The notes below the pieces were generated by a model. That model had not been told where the DNA came from, ran no database searches, and saw only the letters and a list, made by a program, of their open reading frames with translations. DNA of 32,497 nt from Pseudomonadota bacterium (GTDB taxonomy: Bacteria > Myxococcota_A > Polyangia > Haliangiales > Haliangiaceae), in NCBI GenBank assembly GCA_022360315.1, contig JAKSDA010000394.1, positions 1 to 32,497 on the forward strand, read 5' to 3'. The first letter of the stretch is position 1; every line of letters starts with the position of its first letter. The translations under genes were made by a program, and so were the position numbers. Positions 16,033 to 23,399 of this stretch are shown here, one piece after another.

Positions 16033-16953
16033 CTATTCGATCGGCCCTTTGCCGATTTTGCTCCACGGCTCGGCGGCCAGCTCTTCGGCCAGGAAGTCGA
16101 CGAATGCCCGCACCTTGGGCGCGAGATGGCGCCGATGGGGGTAGATGGCATAGACCGCGGTGCTCTCCTGCTCGTGGTTGGGAAGCACCCGAATGAGCCG
16201 GCCTGCTTCAATATCGGGCCCGACCAGCCACACCGCTATGCGGGCCAGGCCAATGCCGGCGAGCAGTGCCTGGTGTAGCGCGTCGCCGTGGTTGACCCGA
16301 AAATTGCCCGAAACACGGATGACCCGGGGCCCCTCGTCGGTATTGAACTCCCACTCGTTAAAACTGGTGCTGGTGGTCAGGATCAAGCAGTTGTGTTCGC
16401 AGAGCTCACTGGGACGTTGCGGCGCGCCGTGACGCTCGAGGTAGGCGGGCGCTGCGCATACAACCCGCCGATTCGAGGCCAGCTTGCGCGCGACCAGACT
16501 GGACCCCTCCAGAGTACCAATTCGCAGAGCCAGGTCGTAGCCCTTGGCAAGCAAGTCGACCACTCGATCGGATAAATCGAATTCAATTTGTAGTTCGGGA
16601 TAGCGGCTCAAGAATCTGTGTAATCGCGGTATGACTTGTGATTTGGTGAAACCGACTGTACCACTCACCCGCAGCGTGCCGCGGGGCACGCCCGACATCT
16701 CGCTGATCGATCGCTCTGCATCGTCGATGTCGGCAAGAATCGCAGCACAGCGCACATAGAACGCTTGACCAGCTTCGGTGAGGTGAATTCTCCGGGTGCT
16801 GCGCGATAGCAGGCGCGAGCCCAGCCGGTCTTCCAGTCGGCTGATCTGCTTGCTGACCGTCGATGGCACGAGACCGAGCGCACGCCCCGCGGCTGAAAAA
16901 CTGCCTTCATCGACGACTCGTACGAACATTGCCATCTCCGCCGACTTATCCAT
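16033..16953 (-). CDS. LysR-family transcriptional regulator
   Basis: The product has 306 residues from ATG 16953. The frame continues to 17085, but the family N-terminus MDKSAEMAMFVRVVDEGSFSAAGRALG begins here. The winged helix-turn-helix covers residues ~1-62 (STVSKQISRLEDRLGSRLLSRSTR). The effector-binding domain starts near 90 (GTLRVSGTVGFTKSQVIPRLHRF). This is typical of the PA0477/DsdC-like short-linker LysR group (LysR substrate-binding family), which responds to a small molecule. The target is probably the divergent region upstream, where a 28-bp inverted repeat lies 23 bp from its start. The adjacent coding genes give no clear substrate. Confidence in the family is very high. Confidence 0.93.
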   Translation of the reverse strand: MDKSAEMAMFVRVVDEGSFSAAGRALGLVPSTVSKQISRLEDRLGSRLLSRSTRRIHLTEAGQAFYVRCAAILADIDDAERSISEMSGVPRGTLRVSGTVGFTKSQVIPRLHRFLSRYPELQIEFDLSDRVVDLLAKGYDLALRIGTLEGSSLVARKLASNRRVVCAAPAYLERHGAPQRPSELCEHNCLILTTSTSFNEWEFNTDEGPRVIRVSGNFRVNHGDALHQALLAGIGLARIAVWLVGPDIEAGRLIRVLPNHEQESTAVYAIYPHRRHLAPKVRAFVDFLAEELAAEPWSKIGKGPIE

Positions 16954-16975
16954 GGTCACCGCTTTTTTTAAAGTT

Positions 16976-17134
16976 AGTACCGCGACCCGTAAGTAAGTGC
17001 CCAGTAGGGTCGGTCCAGCGCGTCGAGGGCAAGGCGCGAAGAGGGAGCATAGCGGGCCTACGTGACCGATGAGCAACACAGCCATCGGCGGGCTGGTCGG
17101 CCATAATGGGTACTTACTTGCGGGTTGCGGTACT
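16976..17134. repeat. 28-bp near-perfect inverted repeat, 103-bp spacer, upstream of lysR
   Basis: The arms at 16976-17003 and 17107-17134 match in 25 of 28 positions when one is reverse-complemented. Each arm contains AAGTAAGT (or ACTTACTT) next to a CCGC-ACCCG block. The total of 159 bp equals the length of the MITE near proS, but the sequence differs and no target duplication is evident. The region could be a second miniature element or paired operators for lysR and the divergent small gene at 17271. The 317 bp between those two genes hold no other ORF. Four TCACAR copies follow at 17138, 17165, 17198 and 17230. Confidence 0.65.
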
Positions 17135-17270
17135 TAGTCACAGAAAAGCTCTTTTGACACGTGGTCACAGAACCTGTGGCGCCACACGCTCTACCGATCA
17201 CAGGGACATCCTCTACAGTGATGTTGTCGTCACAATCCATTGAGCACGATGGGTTAGATGGGAGTCAACA

Positions 17271-17480
17271 ATGAATGCGTCTCGAACACATCGGCAACCC
17301 GCCGATCTCTCGCATGAAGACCTGCGCCGTCTGATGGCGCGGGGACGAAAGCTGCGCAGCCAAATCCTGATCGGTGGCTTGCTCCAGCTGGTCCGCCGTA
17401 TACGTGGAAGGACCCCCGCTGCGCAATCCCTGCCGGGACGTCCGGCTGATCAACTCTTCCCGGTTACTGGTACTCCATGA
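17271..17480 (+). CDS. Small basic protein, unknown function (69 aa)
   Basis: A clear GGGAG precedes the ATG at 17271 by 6 bases. The sequence has an amphipathic, charged stretch (DLSHEDLRRLMARGRKLRSQILIGGLLQLVRRIRG). The ARGRKLRSQ...L pattern resembles short 60-75-residue proteins of proteobacteria that carry an arginine-rich helix followed by a hydrophobic helix and sit next to regulators. The C-terminus overlaps the 3' end of the XRE-cupin gene by 17 bp (tail to tail). It is divergent from lysR, whose upstream inverted repeat may control it. No function can be given. Confidence 0.5.
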   Translation: MNASRTHRQPADLSHEDLRRLMARGRKLRSQILIGGLLQLVRRIRGRTPAAQSLPGRPADQLFPVTGTP

Positions 17481-18051
17481 GCAGTATGGCCCGGGTGCCC
17501 GGTTCGAGCGATTCGTAGACATGGCGCGTATCGGCCGCAAATGACGCCAAGTCGCCAGTATTCAGCACCACTGGACTCGCTTCGGGACCGACGCGGAGAC
17601 GTCCCGCAGTGACGAAGACATACTCGACCACTCCCCGGTTGTGCGGGGCGGCCTCGCGCACCTCACCCGGCTCCAGTTCCATGCTGTAGAACTCGAATGT
17701 CACACGCCGGTTGCTCGATATGAGCAACTCGGAATGCAGCGAGATGACATCCTCAGAATCAATGCGAATGCCCTCGCCAGCTCGCACCACACGCACATCC
17801 GGCGCCCGCGGCTCGATCAATTGGCCGAGCGGAACCCCCAGCGCGGCCGCAATCGCCCACAGCGTCTCGATGCTCGGATTGGCATTGCCCGACTCCAACA
17901 TCGATAGGGTCGATTTGCCAATGCCCGCCGTGTGCGCCAGCTCGCTCAGACTCATGCCAATCTGCCCGCGCAACGCCCGCACATTGGTCGCCACAACCTC
18001 AACCAGCGCAGCAGCTCCCGTGGGTGTCCGTTCGGTCATTGGCGTGTTCAT
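17464..18051 (-). CDS. XRE-family regulator with C-terminal cupin domain
   Basis: The product has 195 residues from ATG 18051. A TTG at 18063 and an ATG at 18039 are alternatives. The N-terminal helix-turn-helix (NVRALRGQIGMSLSELAHTAGIGKSTLSMLESGNANPSIETLWAIAAALG, ~24-73) is followed by a cupin (cupin_2) with FYSMELEPGEV, a GVVEYVFVTAGRLRV strand pair and LNTGDLASFAADTRHVYESL. Such XRE-cupin proteins bind a small ligand or metal and often control amino-acid or detoxification genes. It is divergent from azlC, so it probably regulates azlCD and itself. A direct repeat GTTTGAC-(A)GAAC lies in the shared region. Family confidence is high. Confidence 0.9.
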   Translation of the reverse strand: MNTPMTERTPTGAAALVEVVATNVRALRGQIGMSLSELAHTAGIGKSTLSMLESGNANPSIETLWAIAAALGVPLGQLIEPRAPDVRVVRAGEGIRIDSEDVISLHSELLISSNRRVTFEFYSMELEPGEVREAAPHNRGVVEYVFVTAGRLRVGPEASPVVLNTGDLASFAADTRHVYESLEPGTRAILLMEYQ

Positions 18052-18071
18052 CTCATCGAACAAAACATTCT

Positions 18072-18131
18072 GTTTGACGAACGAATCATGGTCGTTACAG
18101 TATACCGAACAATGAGTTCGTTTGACAGAAC
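18072..18131. promoter_or_regulatory. Two direct repeats between the XRE-cupin regulator and azlC (candidate operators)
   Basis: GTTTGACGAAC (18072-18082) and GTTTGACAGAAC (18120-18131) are near-identical direct repeats with start-to-start spacing of 48 bp. The first lies about 21 bp before the regulator's ATG; the second overlaps the first codons of azlC if translation starts at 18112. The placement suits binding by the adjacent XRE-cupin regulator, which would then control both directions. The inference is from position only. Confidence 0.35.
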
Positions 18132-18807
18132 AGTGGTCAAGTCGTCGATTTTACTGGGAAGTACGATCGGGCTGATCGGATTTTCGTATGGGATTGCGGC
18201 GACTTCGGCCGGGATACCGATTGCTTTGACCTGCGCGACCTCGCTTCTGGTATTTGCTGGCGGTTCACAGTTTGTAGCCCTGGGTGTATTGGCCGGCGGT
18301 GGTTCCGGGGTTGCCGCTGTGGCGAGTGGGCTGCTTTTGAATGCGCGTTTTGTGGCATTTGGCGTTGCGGTCGCGCCCAAGCTGGGTGGTGGAGCGGTGC
18401 GCCGGGCAGTGGCGGCGCATTTTTTGGTCGACGCGTCGGCGGCCATGGCGCTGGGCCAATCGAACCGCGCGCGTGCCGAGCGAGCGTTTTGGTGGAGCGG
18501 CTTGATGATCTTTGCGGCCTGGAACCTGGGTACCCTGCTCGGTGCAGCGGGGGCGTCTGTGCTCGGCGATCCGCGGGTATTGGGTCTGGATGCCGCGTTT
18601 CCCGCGGCCATGCTGGCCATGCTGGAGCCGCATCTGCGCACGCCATGTGGTCGCCGGGTCGCCGCATGTGGAGCGCTGATCGCGCTGGTCGCGCTGTTTT
18701 ATGTCCCGCCCGGGGCGGCCATTGTGGCTGCCTCCCTGGGCGTGGTTGCGGCCTGGGTTGCCGGCCGCACGGCCGGCGGGTCGGCGGGCGATCAGGTGTC
18801 CTCGTGA
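18112..18807 (+). CDS. azlC: AzlC-family branched-chain amino-acid exporter, large subunit
   Basis: The product has 231 residues and several hydrophobic spans, including the opening TM (SSILLGSTIGLIGFSYGIAATSAGIP) and the AzlC region LLVFAGGSQFVALGVLAGGGSG, with NARFVAFGVAVAPKL resembling the family's LN(L/A)RHxLY stretch. It works as a membrane pair with AzlD to export branched-chain or related amino acids. It overlaps azlD by 4 bases (GTGA). The start is uncertain: ATG 18112 and ATG 18088 are both in frame and neither has a good Shine-Dalgarno. The XRE-cupin regulator is divergent. Confidence 0.88.
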   Translation: MSSFDRTVVKSSILLGSTIGLIGFSYGIAATSAGIPIALTCATSLLVFAGGSQFVALGVLAGGGSGVAAVASGLLLNARFVAFGVAVAPKLGGGAVRRAVAAHFLVDASAAMALGQSNRARAERAFWWSGLMIFAAWNLGTLLGAAGASVLGDPRVLGLDAAFPAAMLAMLEPHLRTPCGRRVAACGALIALVALFYVPPGAAIVAASLGVVAAWVAGRTAGGSAGDQVSS

Positions 18808-19106
18808 CCTGGGCGATCGTTCTTTCGCTGGCCATCGGCACCTATGCGCTCAAGAGTGCGGGGCCGATTCTGCTGTCCAATCGCCAGCTTCCACCGCGCG
18901 CTGCAACGGTTGTGTCGCTCGTGCCGGTGGCTCTTTTGGCCGCGCTCGCGCTGGTGCAGACCGTTCAGGGCAGTGATGGTCCGGTCCTCGATGCCCGTGT
19001 GGCAGCTCTGGTCAGCGCCTTTTTTGCCCTGGCCCTGCGTGCTCCGTTTGCCGTGGTCGTGCTGTTGGCCATGGCGACAGCTGCGGCGATTCGAATCGGC
19101 TTTTGA
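18804..19106 (+). CDS. azlD: AzlD-family small subunit of the amino-acid exporter
   Basis: The start is GTG 18804, overlapping the azlC stop in GTGA, so translation is coupled. The product has 100 residues and about three hydrophobic spans (TWAIVLSLAIGTYALKSAGPILL, VSLVPVALLAALALVQTV, VAALVSAFFALALRAPFAVVVLLAMATAAAIR). The GTYALKSAGP and VPVALLAALALVQTV stretches match the AzlD pattern of a short protein with TM-TM-TM order. It is needed with AzlC for export. It ends 54 bp before aspS. Confidence 0.85.
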   Translation: MTWAIVLSLAIGTYALKSAGPILLSNRQLPPRAATVVSLVPVALLAALALVQTVQGSDGPVLDARVAALVSAFFALALRAPFAVVVLLAMATAAAIRIGF

Positions 19107-19160
19107 CCGGCCGCTCGCAGGGTACTAAATCCCGGGGAGCTGTACTAAGGTACGCGGCTT

Positions 19161-20957
19161 ATGTCGGACTTTCTCTCGACTCATGGAAAGACTCACAGCT
19201 GTGGTGCACTGCGCGCCGGCGATATCGGCGCCCGGGTCGTCTTGACCGGCTGGGTCGATGTGCGCCGTGACCACGGTGGTTGTGTTTTTATCGATCTCCG
19301 CGATCGCGACGGAGTCACTCAGATCGTATTCGATCCCCAGGTCGCTAACGAGGCCCACAAACTGGCCGGAGATCTGCGCACCGAGTTTTGCATCGGAGTG
19401 ATCGGTGAGGTGATCTCGCGGGGCGACAACAAGAATCCCAAGATGGCGACCGGCGACATCGAGGTCCAGGTCGACACCCTGGAAGTTTTCTCGCGGTCGG
19501 CAACGCCGCCGTTTCCAATCGAAGACGACATCGATACCAACGAGGCGCTCCGGCTCACTTACCGCTATCTGGATTTGCGCCGGCCGACGTTGCAGCGCAA
19601 CTTGCGCATCCGCTCCCAGGCTGCTCAGAGCATGCGCAGTTATCTCAACGAGAACGGTTTCTTCGAGGTCGAGACCCCGTTCATGGTCAAGTACACACCG
19701 GGTGGGGCGAGAAACTTCGTGGTTCCGTCAAGAGTGCATCCGGGCTCGTTCTACGCCCTGGCCGAGTCGCCGCAGATCTACAAGCAGTTGCTCATGGTGG
19801 CCGGATACGAGCGCTATTATCAGATCGTGCGGTGTTTTCGCGATGAAGACCCGCGCCTCGATCGCCAGCCCGAGTTCACCCAGATCGACCTCGAGATGTC
19901 GTTCATCGACGAGCTGCAATTGCAGACCCTCATGGAGGGAATGATCGCCCGGCTGTGGCGCGATGTGCTCGGTGTCGCCATCGAGACGCCGTTTCGGCGC
20001 ATGACCTACGCCCGGGCCATGGCCGACTACGGGGTCGATAAGCCCGATCTGCGCCTCGATCTCGTGCTCTCGGACGTCACCGAGGCGTGCGCGAAATCGG
20101 GCTTCCGGGTGTTCGAAGGCGTCATCGCCAAGGGTGGTATCGTCAAGTGTCTGCGCGTGCCGCGCGGCGAACGTCTGAGTCGGGCCAAGCTCGACGGCCT
20201 CACTCCATTTGCCAAACAGTTCGGAGTAATGGGTATTGCGTTCGCCCGGGTCAAGGCCGATGGCGTCTGGCAAGCTCCGTTTGCCAAGGCATTCGACGAT
20301 CAGGCCCGCGCGGCGGTCAATCGCATTGCCGGCGCCAGCGAGGGCGATGTGCTGCTTTTTTGCGCCGAAAAAGCAAAGACCGCCAATACCTGCATGGGCG
20401 CGCTCCGGCTCCATATCGGCGAGATTCTCGATATGATCCGCAAGGATGAGTGGCAGTTCATGTGGCTCACCGATCCGCCGCTCTTCGAGCATTCGGACGA
20501 AGAAGGTGGGTTGGTTTCGGCACATCACCCGTTCACCTCGCCGCGGGTCGCGGACGAGCCGTTGCTCGAGGACCAGCCCGAACGGGTGCTGGCCCGGGCC
20601 TACGACCTTGTGCTCAATGGATTCGAGATGGGCGGCGGCTCGATCCGTATCCATCGCAGCGACCTGCAGGCCAGGGTTTTTAACGTGCTCGGCATCTCCG
20701 ACAAAGAAGCCGAGTCCAAGTTTGGTTTCCTGCTCAAGGCGTTCCAGTACGGTCCACCTCCCCACGGCGGCATTGCCTTTGGCCTCGACCGGCTGGCCAT
20801 GCTTCTCGCTGGCGCCCATTCACTGCGCGATGTCATAGCGTTTCCCAAGACGCAAAAGGCCTCGGACTTGATGTCCGATGCGCCCACCCCAGTGGACAGA
20901 GAACAGCTCGACGAACTGTTCATCCAGGTCAAACCCGACTTGCCGAACAAATCGTGA
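19161..20957 (+). CDS. aspS: Aspartyl-tRNA synthetase, bacterial type
   Basis: This cytosolic class II enzyme charges tRNA-Asp. The product is a full-length 598 residues from ATG 19161, with AAGG about 10 bases upstream. The anticodon-binding OB fold is at the N-terminus (GWVDVRRDHGGCVFIDLRDRDG, residues 30-51). The catalytic core contains YRYLDLRRPTLQRN, EVETPFMVKYTPGGARNF, SPQIYKQLLM, RCFRDEDPRLDRQPEFTQID, the bacterial insertion near residues ~310-420, GFEMGGGSIRIHR and GIAFGLDRLAMLLAGA. His38 in the RRDHGG loop is the residue associated with non-discriminating AspRS, which can also charge tRNA-Asn and then needs the GatCAB amidotransferase. This is an inference. Confidence 0.97.
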   Translation: MSDFLSTHGKTHSCGALRAGDIGARVVLTGWVDVRRDHGGCVFIDLRDRDGVTQIVFDPQVANEAHKLAGDLRTEFCIGVIGEVISRGDNKNPKMATGDIEVQVDTLEVFSRSATPPFPIEDDIDTNEALRLTYRYLDLRRPTLQRNLRIRSQAAQSMRSYLNENGFFEVETPFMVKYTPGGARNFVVPSRVHPGSFYALAESPQIYKQLLMVAGYERYYQIVRCFRDEDPRLDRQPEFTQIDLEMSFIDELQLQTLMEGMIARLWRDVLGVAIETPFRRMTYARAMADYGVDKPDLRLDLVLSDVTEACAKSGFRVFEGVIAKGGIVKCLRVPRGERLSRAKLDGLTPFAKQFGVMGIAFARVKADGVWQAPFAKAFDDQARAAVNRIAGASEGDVLLFCAEKAKTANTCMGALRLHIGEILDMIRKDEWQFMWLTDPPLFEHSDEEGGLVSAHHPFTSPRVADEPLLEDQPERVLARAYDLVLNGFEMGGGSIRIHRSDLQARVFNVLGISDKEAESKFGFLLKAFQYGPPPHGGIAFGLDRLAMLLAGAHSLRDVIAFPKTQKASDLMSDAPTPVDREQLDELFIQVKPDLPNKS

Positions 20958-21108
20958 CACGGCCGGCGGTGAGGCGGCGGTAGCGTGACCGGACCGGGCG
21001 ATCGCGTGGGTTTTGGTTGCTCGCTCGCGGTGAGACGAATAGAGTCGGCGCACATCGCGTCACAAGCTGGATCGCGAGTTTCGGAAGAAGTACAAGAATC
21101 GTGACCCG

Positions 21109-21135
21109 TTATCGTCGTTATCGTCATTATCGTCA
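21109..21135. repeat. Three tandem 9-bp repeats TTATCGTCR
   Basis: Three copies (21109-21117, 21118-21126, 21127-21135) differ only at the last base (G, A, A). They lie 13 bp before a 13-bp hairpin, upstream of the exported-protein gene. If that frame were translated here the repeats would encode YRR/YRH runs, which looks non-natural. Confidence 0.65.
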
Positions 21136-21147
21136 TCACTGTTGTCC

Positions 21148-21184
21148 CCGGCATGGCCGGCACTCCGGTCACCGGCCATGCCGG
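21148..21184. promoter_or_regulatory. Perfect 13-bp hairpin directly upstream of the exported-protein gene
   Basis: CCGGCATGGCCGG, an 11-base loop and CCGGCCATGCCGG form a perfect GC-rich stem. It ends 3 bases before the ATG at 21188 and 24 bases before the GTG at 21209. There is no T-run, so it is not a standard intrinsic terminator for aspS. It could block initiation at 21188 or act as a DNA palindrome. It argues for the GTG 21209 start. Confidence 0.5.
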
Positions 21185-21187
21185 CGC

Positions 21188-22531
21188 ATGCCAACGCATT
21201 GCGGCGCAGTGACCTCGCCTTGCCGTTCGATCGCTGCGGCCGCTCGACCGCATTGGGCCGTTGGCCCGCGAGTCATTGCTCTTTCCGCCTTGCTGGTGGC
21301 CAGTGCGGCCAGCCGGGCCGAGGCCGACCCGGGTCACGACTTTGCCGGCGAGGCAAAGCTCTTGTACAGCGTGGTCGCGTGTGGCAGCGAGCAGGCCGCG
21401 TCCGCTTCGCATTCCCGGCCGGGACGTCCGGTCAAGGCGTCGATTGTCGAGGCTCACTGCCGGGAACAGAAGCGTCGCATCGATGCGTTTCGCCGCAAAT
21501 ATGTCGCCGGGTCGCACAAGTTCTTTGCCAAGCTACGCCGCGTTCACCTGCGCCGCATCGCACTGCCCGAGCGGGTGCTCTATCCATTTGGCGGCGGTGA
21601 TTTGCTGTCCGCACTGGTCACCTATCCCGACGCTGCCGAATACACGACCATCTCGCTCGAGCACGCTGGCGATCCGCGCCGGCTCGGGGTGGTAGACAGT
21701 CCCACCCTCGAGCAAAGCCTGGCCCTGTTTCGCGAGGTCGGCAAGCTCTTCGTCCTCAATCACGACCACCGCAGCGACAATTTGCGCAAGCTGGAAAAGG
21801 GCGCGATTCCCGGTCAGCTGGCCTTTTTCCTCATGGCCCTGGCCATTTGCGATTACGAGCCGGTTGCGCTCAAGTATTTTCGCGTGAAGCCAGACGGCTC
21901 GCTGCACTACTACAGCGCCCAGGAGATCGAACAACTGGCCGGCACGCTGGCCAACAAGAAAGCCGAGGGCTGGGTCGATACCGATCATTCGGTGGTGTTT
22001 TCCAATATGGAGCTCGTGTTCCGCAAGCGCGGCCAGGCCGGGGCTCCGCTCCGCATTCACCGCCACATCGCGGCCAACCTCGACAACAACCACTTCTCGG
22101 ATTCGCCGCTTTTGGCCCATCTCGAGAAAAAAGGCCCGGTTGCGGCCATGACCAAGGCAGCCAGCTATCTGTTGTGGAATCGAAAATTTTCGGCCATCCG
22201 CAATTACTTGCTCGGCAACATGGTCTTCATGATCTCCGATTCGACCGGCATTCCGCCCCGCTTTACCATTCCGGCCGGATATATGCAGTTCACCTATGGC
22301 GCCTTTGAAGGCGCGCTTTTGGAATGGCCGCGCAAGATGAGCCACAACGACGAATTCGTCGCATTATGGCAGTCTCAGCCCGAGCGAAAGCTGCGTTTCC
22401 GCTACGGATACGTCGATCTGGCCAACAACTATCACCTGCTGGTCACCACGCCGTCGCGGTGGTTGATCCGCAAGCGCTCACTGCCAAGGCCGCCGAGGCC
22501 GAAACAGCCGGCCGAGAAAAAGACTCGATGA
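21188..22531 (+). CDS. Exported protein of unknown function
   Basis: The product has 447 residues from ATG 21188 or 440 from GTG 21209; which is real is unclear. A signal-like segment (GPRVIALSALLVASAASRAEA) ends near the Ala-Glu-Ala site. The conserved-looking central motif is VLYPFGGGDLLSALVTYPDAAEYTTISLEHAGDP, followed by LFVLNHDHRSDNLRKLEKGAIPG and ADYEPVALKYFRV-like sequence. This resembles a widespread exported family with no assigned function that I have seen only as uncharacterised proteins. The C-terminus is basic (RKRSLPRPPRPKQPAEKKTR). The stop TGA overlaps the ATG of the next gene (ATGA), so both are translated together. A GC hairpin precedes it. Confidence 0.7.
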   Translation: MPTHCGAVTSPCRSIAAAARPHWAVGPRVIALSALLVASAASRAEADPGHDFAGEAKLLYSVVACGSEQAASASHSRPGRPVKASIVEAHCREQKRRIDAFRRKYVAGSHKFFAKLRRVHLRRIALPERVLYPFGGGDLLSALVTYPDAAEYTTISLEHAGDPRRLGVVDSPTLEQSLALFREVGKLFVLNHDHRSDNLRKLEKGAIPGQLAFFLMALAICDYEPVALKYFRVKPDGSLHYYSAQEIEQLAGTLANKKAEGWVDTDHSVVFSNMELVFRKRGQAGAPLRIHRHIAANLDNNHFSDSPLLAHLEKKGPVAAMTKAASYLLWNRKFSAIRNYLLGNMVFMISDSTGIPPRFTIPAGYMQFTYGAFEGALLEWPRKMSHNDEFVALWQSQPERKLRFRYGYVDLANNYHLLVTTPSRWLIRKRSLPRPPRPKQPAEKKTR

Positions 22532-23388
22532 TCGCACGACTCGGCATTGCGGTGGCCTGGTTCATCGCGCTTGCCCTCGGCCTGGCCGTGGGGCCGGCCG
22601 CGTGGATGGTCAGCCTCGAGTCGGTCGCCTCGGTCGAAGCACGGCCAAAAAAAGACCGCCCGCAGACCGAGCGGCCGACGCTCTCTCGCACCCGGGGCCG
22701 AGTGGCCGGCGGCACCCACTGGCGCATCGACAGCGACAACGGCCCGGTACACGTGTGGATTCCGCCGCGCTATGAGCGCAGCACTGCGGGCATGGTGATC
22801 TACGTGCACGGCTACCACATCGATGTCGACCGGGCGTGGAAGCGCCACAAACTGGCCCAGCAATTTCGCAAAAGCCGGCAAAACGCCATGTTTCTGGTTC
22901 CCGAGGCCCCGCGATCGGGCGCCGATCGGGTGTACTGGAACTCGCTGGCCGAGCTCAAGAAAACCGTGCGCCGGGCCGGCATGCGCCTGCCCGACGGACC
23001 GGCCATCGCGGTGGCACACTCGGGCGGTTTCCGCACGCTGTCCCATTGGGTGGACAATCGCCTGCTCGCCCAGGTGATCCTGATCGATGCTATGTACGGC
23101 CGGCAAAAGGCGTTTGACGACTTTATCGACTCGGGCAAGCGAGCCAGACACCATAAGATGGTTATCGTGGCCGCCAATGATACGGCGGAGAAGTCGCGCA
23201 AATTTGCCGAGAGGTTTCCCTACGCCGCGGTCCTCGACCAGCTGCCCCGCTCCTACGAGACCCTCAGCCGGCGTGAAAAGCGGACCAAGCTGCTCTACAT
23301 TCGGTCCCGCTATGGCCACGGCGCCCTGGTCACCAGCGGCAAGGTGCTGCCGCTGGTCCTGCGCATGACCCCGCTCAGGCGCCTGTGA
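22528..23388 (+). CDS. Alpha/beta-hydrolase-like protein, membrane-anchored or exported
   Basis: The product has 286 residues from ATG 22528, overlapping the upstream stop. Residues ~5-30 are hydrophobic and look like an uncleaved signal anchor or signal peptide. From residue 88 the fold has MVIYVHGYHID (oxyanion strand, HG 94-95), AVAHSGGF (nucleophile elbow, Ser165), LIDAMYG and a C-terminal YGHG (His, about 267). The usual G-x-S-x-G appears as A-x-S-x-G. The substrate is unknown; an acyl hydrolase or peptidase is possible. The tight coupling with the exported protein suggests the two act on one extracellular compound or surface. It ends 11 bp before the convergent rho. Confidence 0.75.
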   Translation: MIARLGIAVAWFIALALGLAVGPAAWMVSLESVASVEARPKKDRPQTERPTLSRTRGRVAGGTHWRIDSDNGPVHVWIPPRYERSTAGMVIYVHGYHIDVDRAWKRHKLAQQFRKSRQNAMFLVPEAPRSGADRVYWNSLAELKKTVRRAGMRLPDGPAIAVAHSGGFRTLSHWVDNRLLAQVILIDAMYGRQKAFDDFIDSGKRARHHKMVIVAANDTAEKSRKFAERFPYAAVLDQLPRSYETLSRREKRTKLLYIRSRYGHGALVTSGKVLPLVLRMTPLRRL

Positions 23389-23399
23389 ATTCAGGGTTA

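Noticed and set aside
19728..20819. 363-codon open frame opposite aspS
   Set aside because: The sense strand contains complete AspRS motifs; the antisense product has no known family.
21017..21187. Upstream extension of the exported-protein frame
   Set aside because: It would place the 9-bp repeats and the hairpin in coding sequence (YRR/YRH runs) and push the signal peptide far from the N-terminus.
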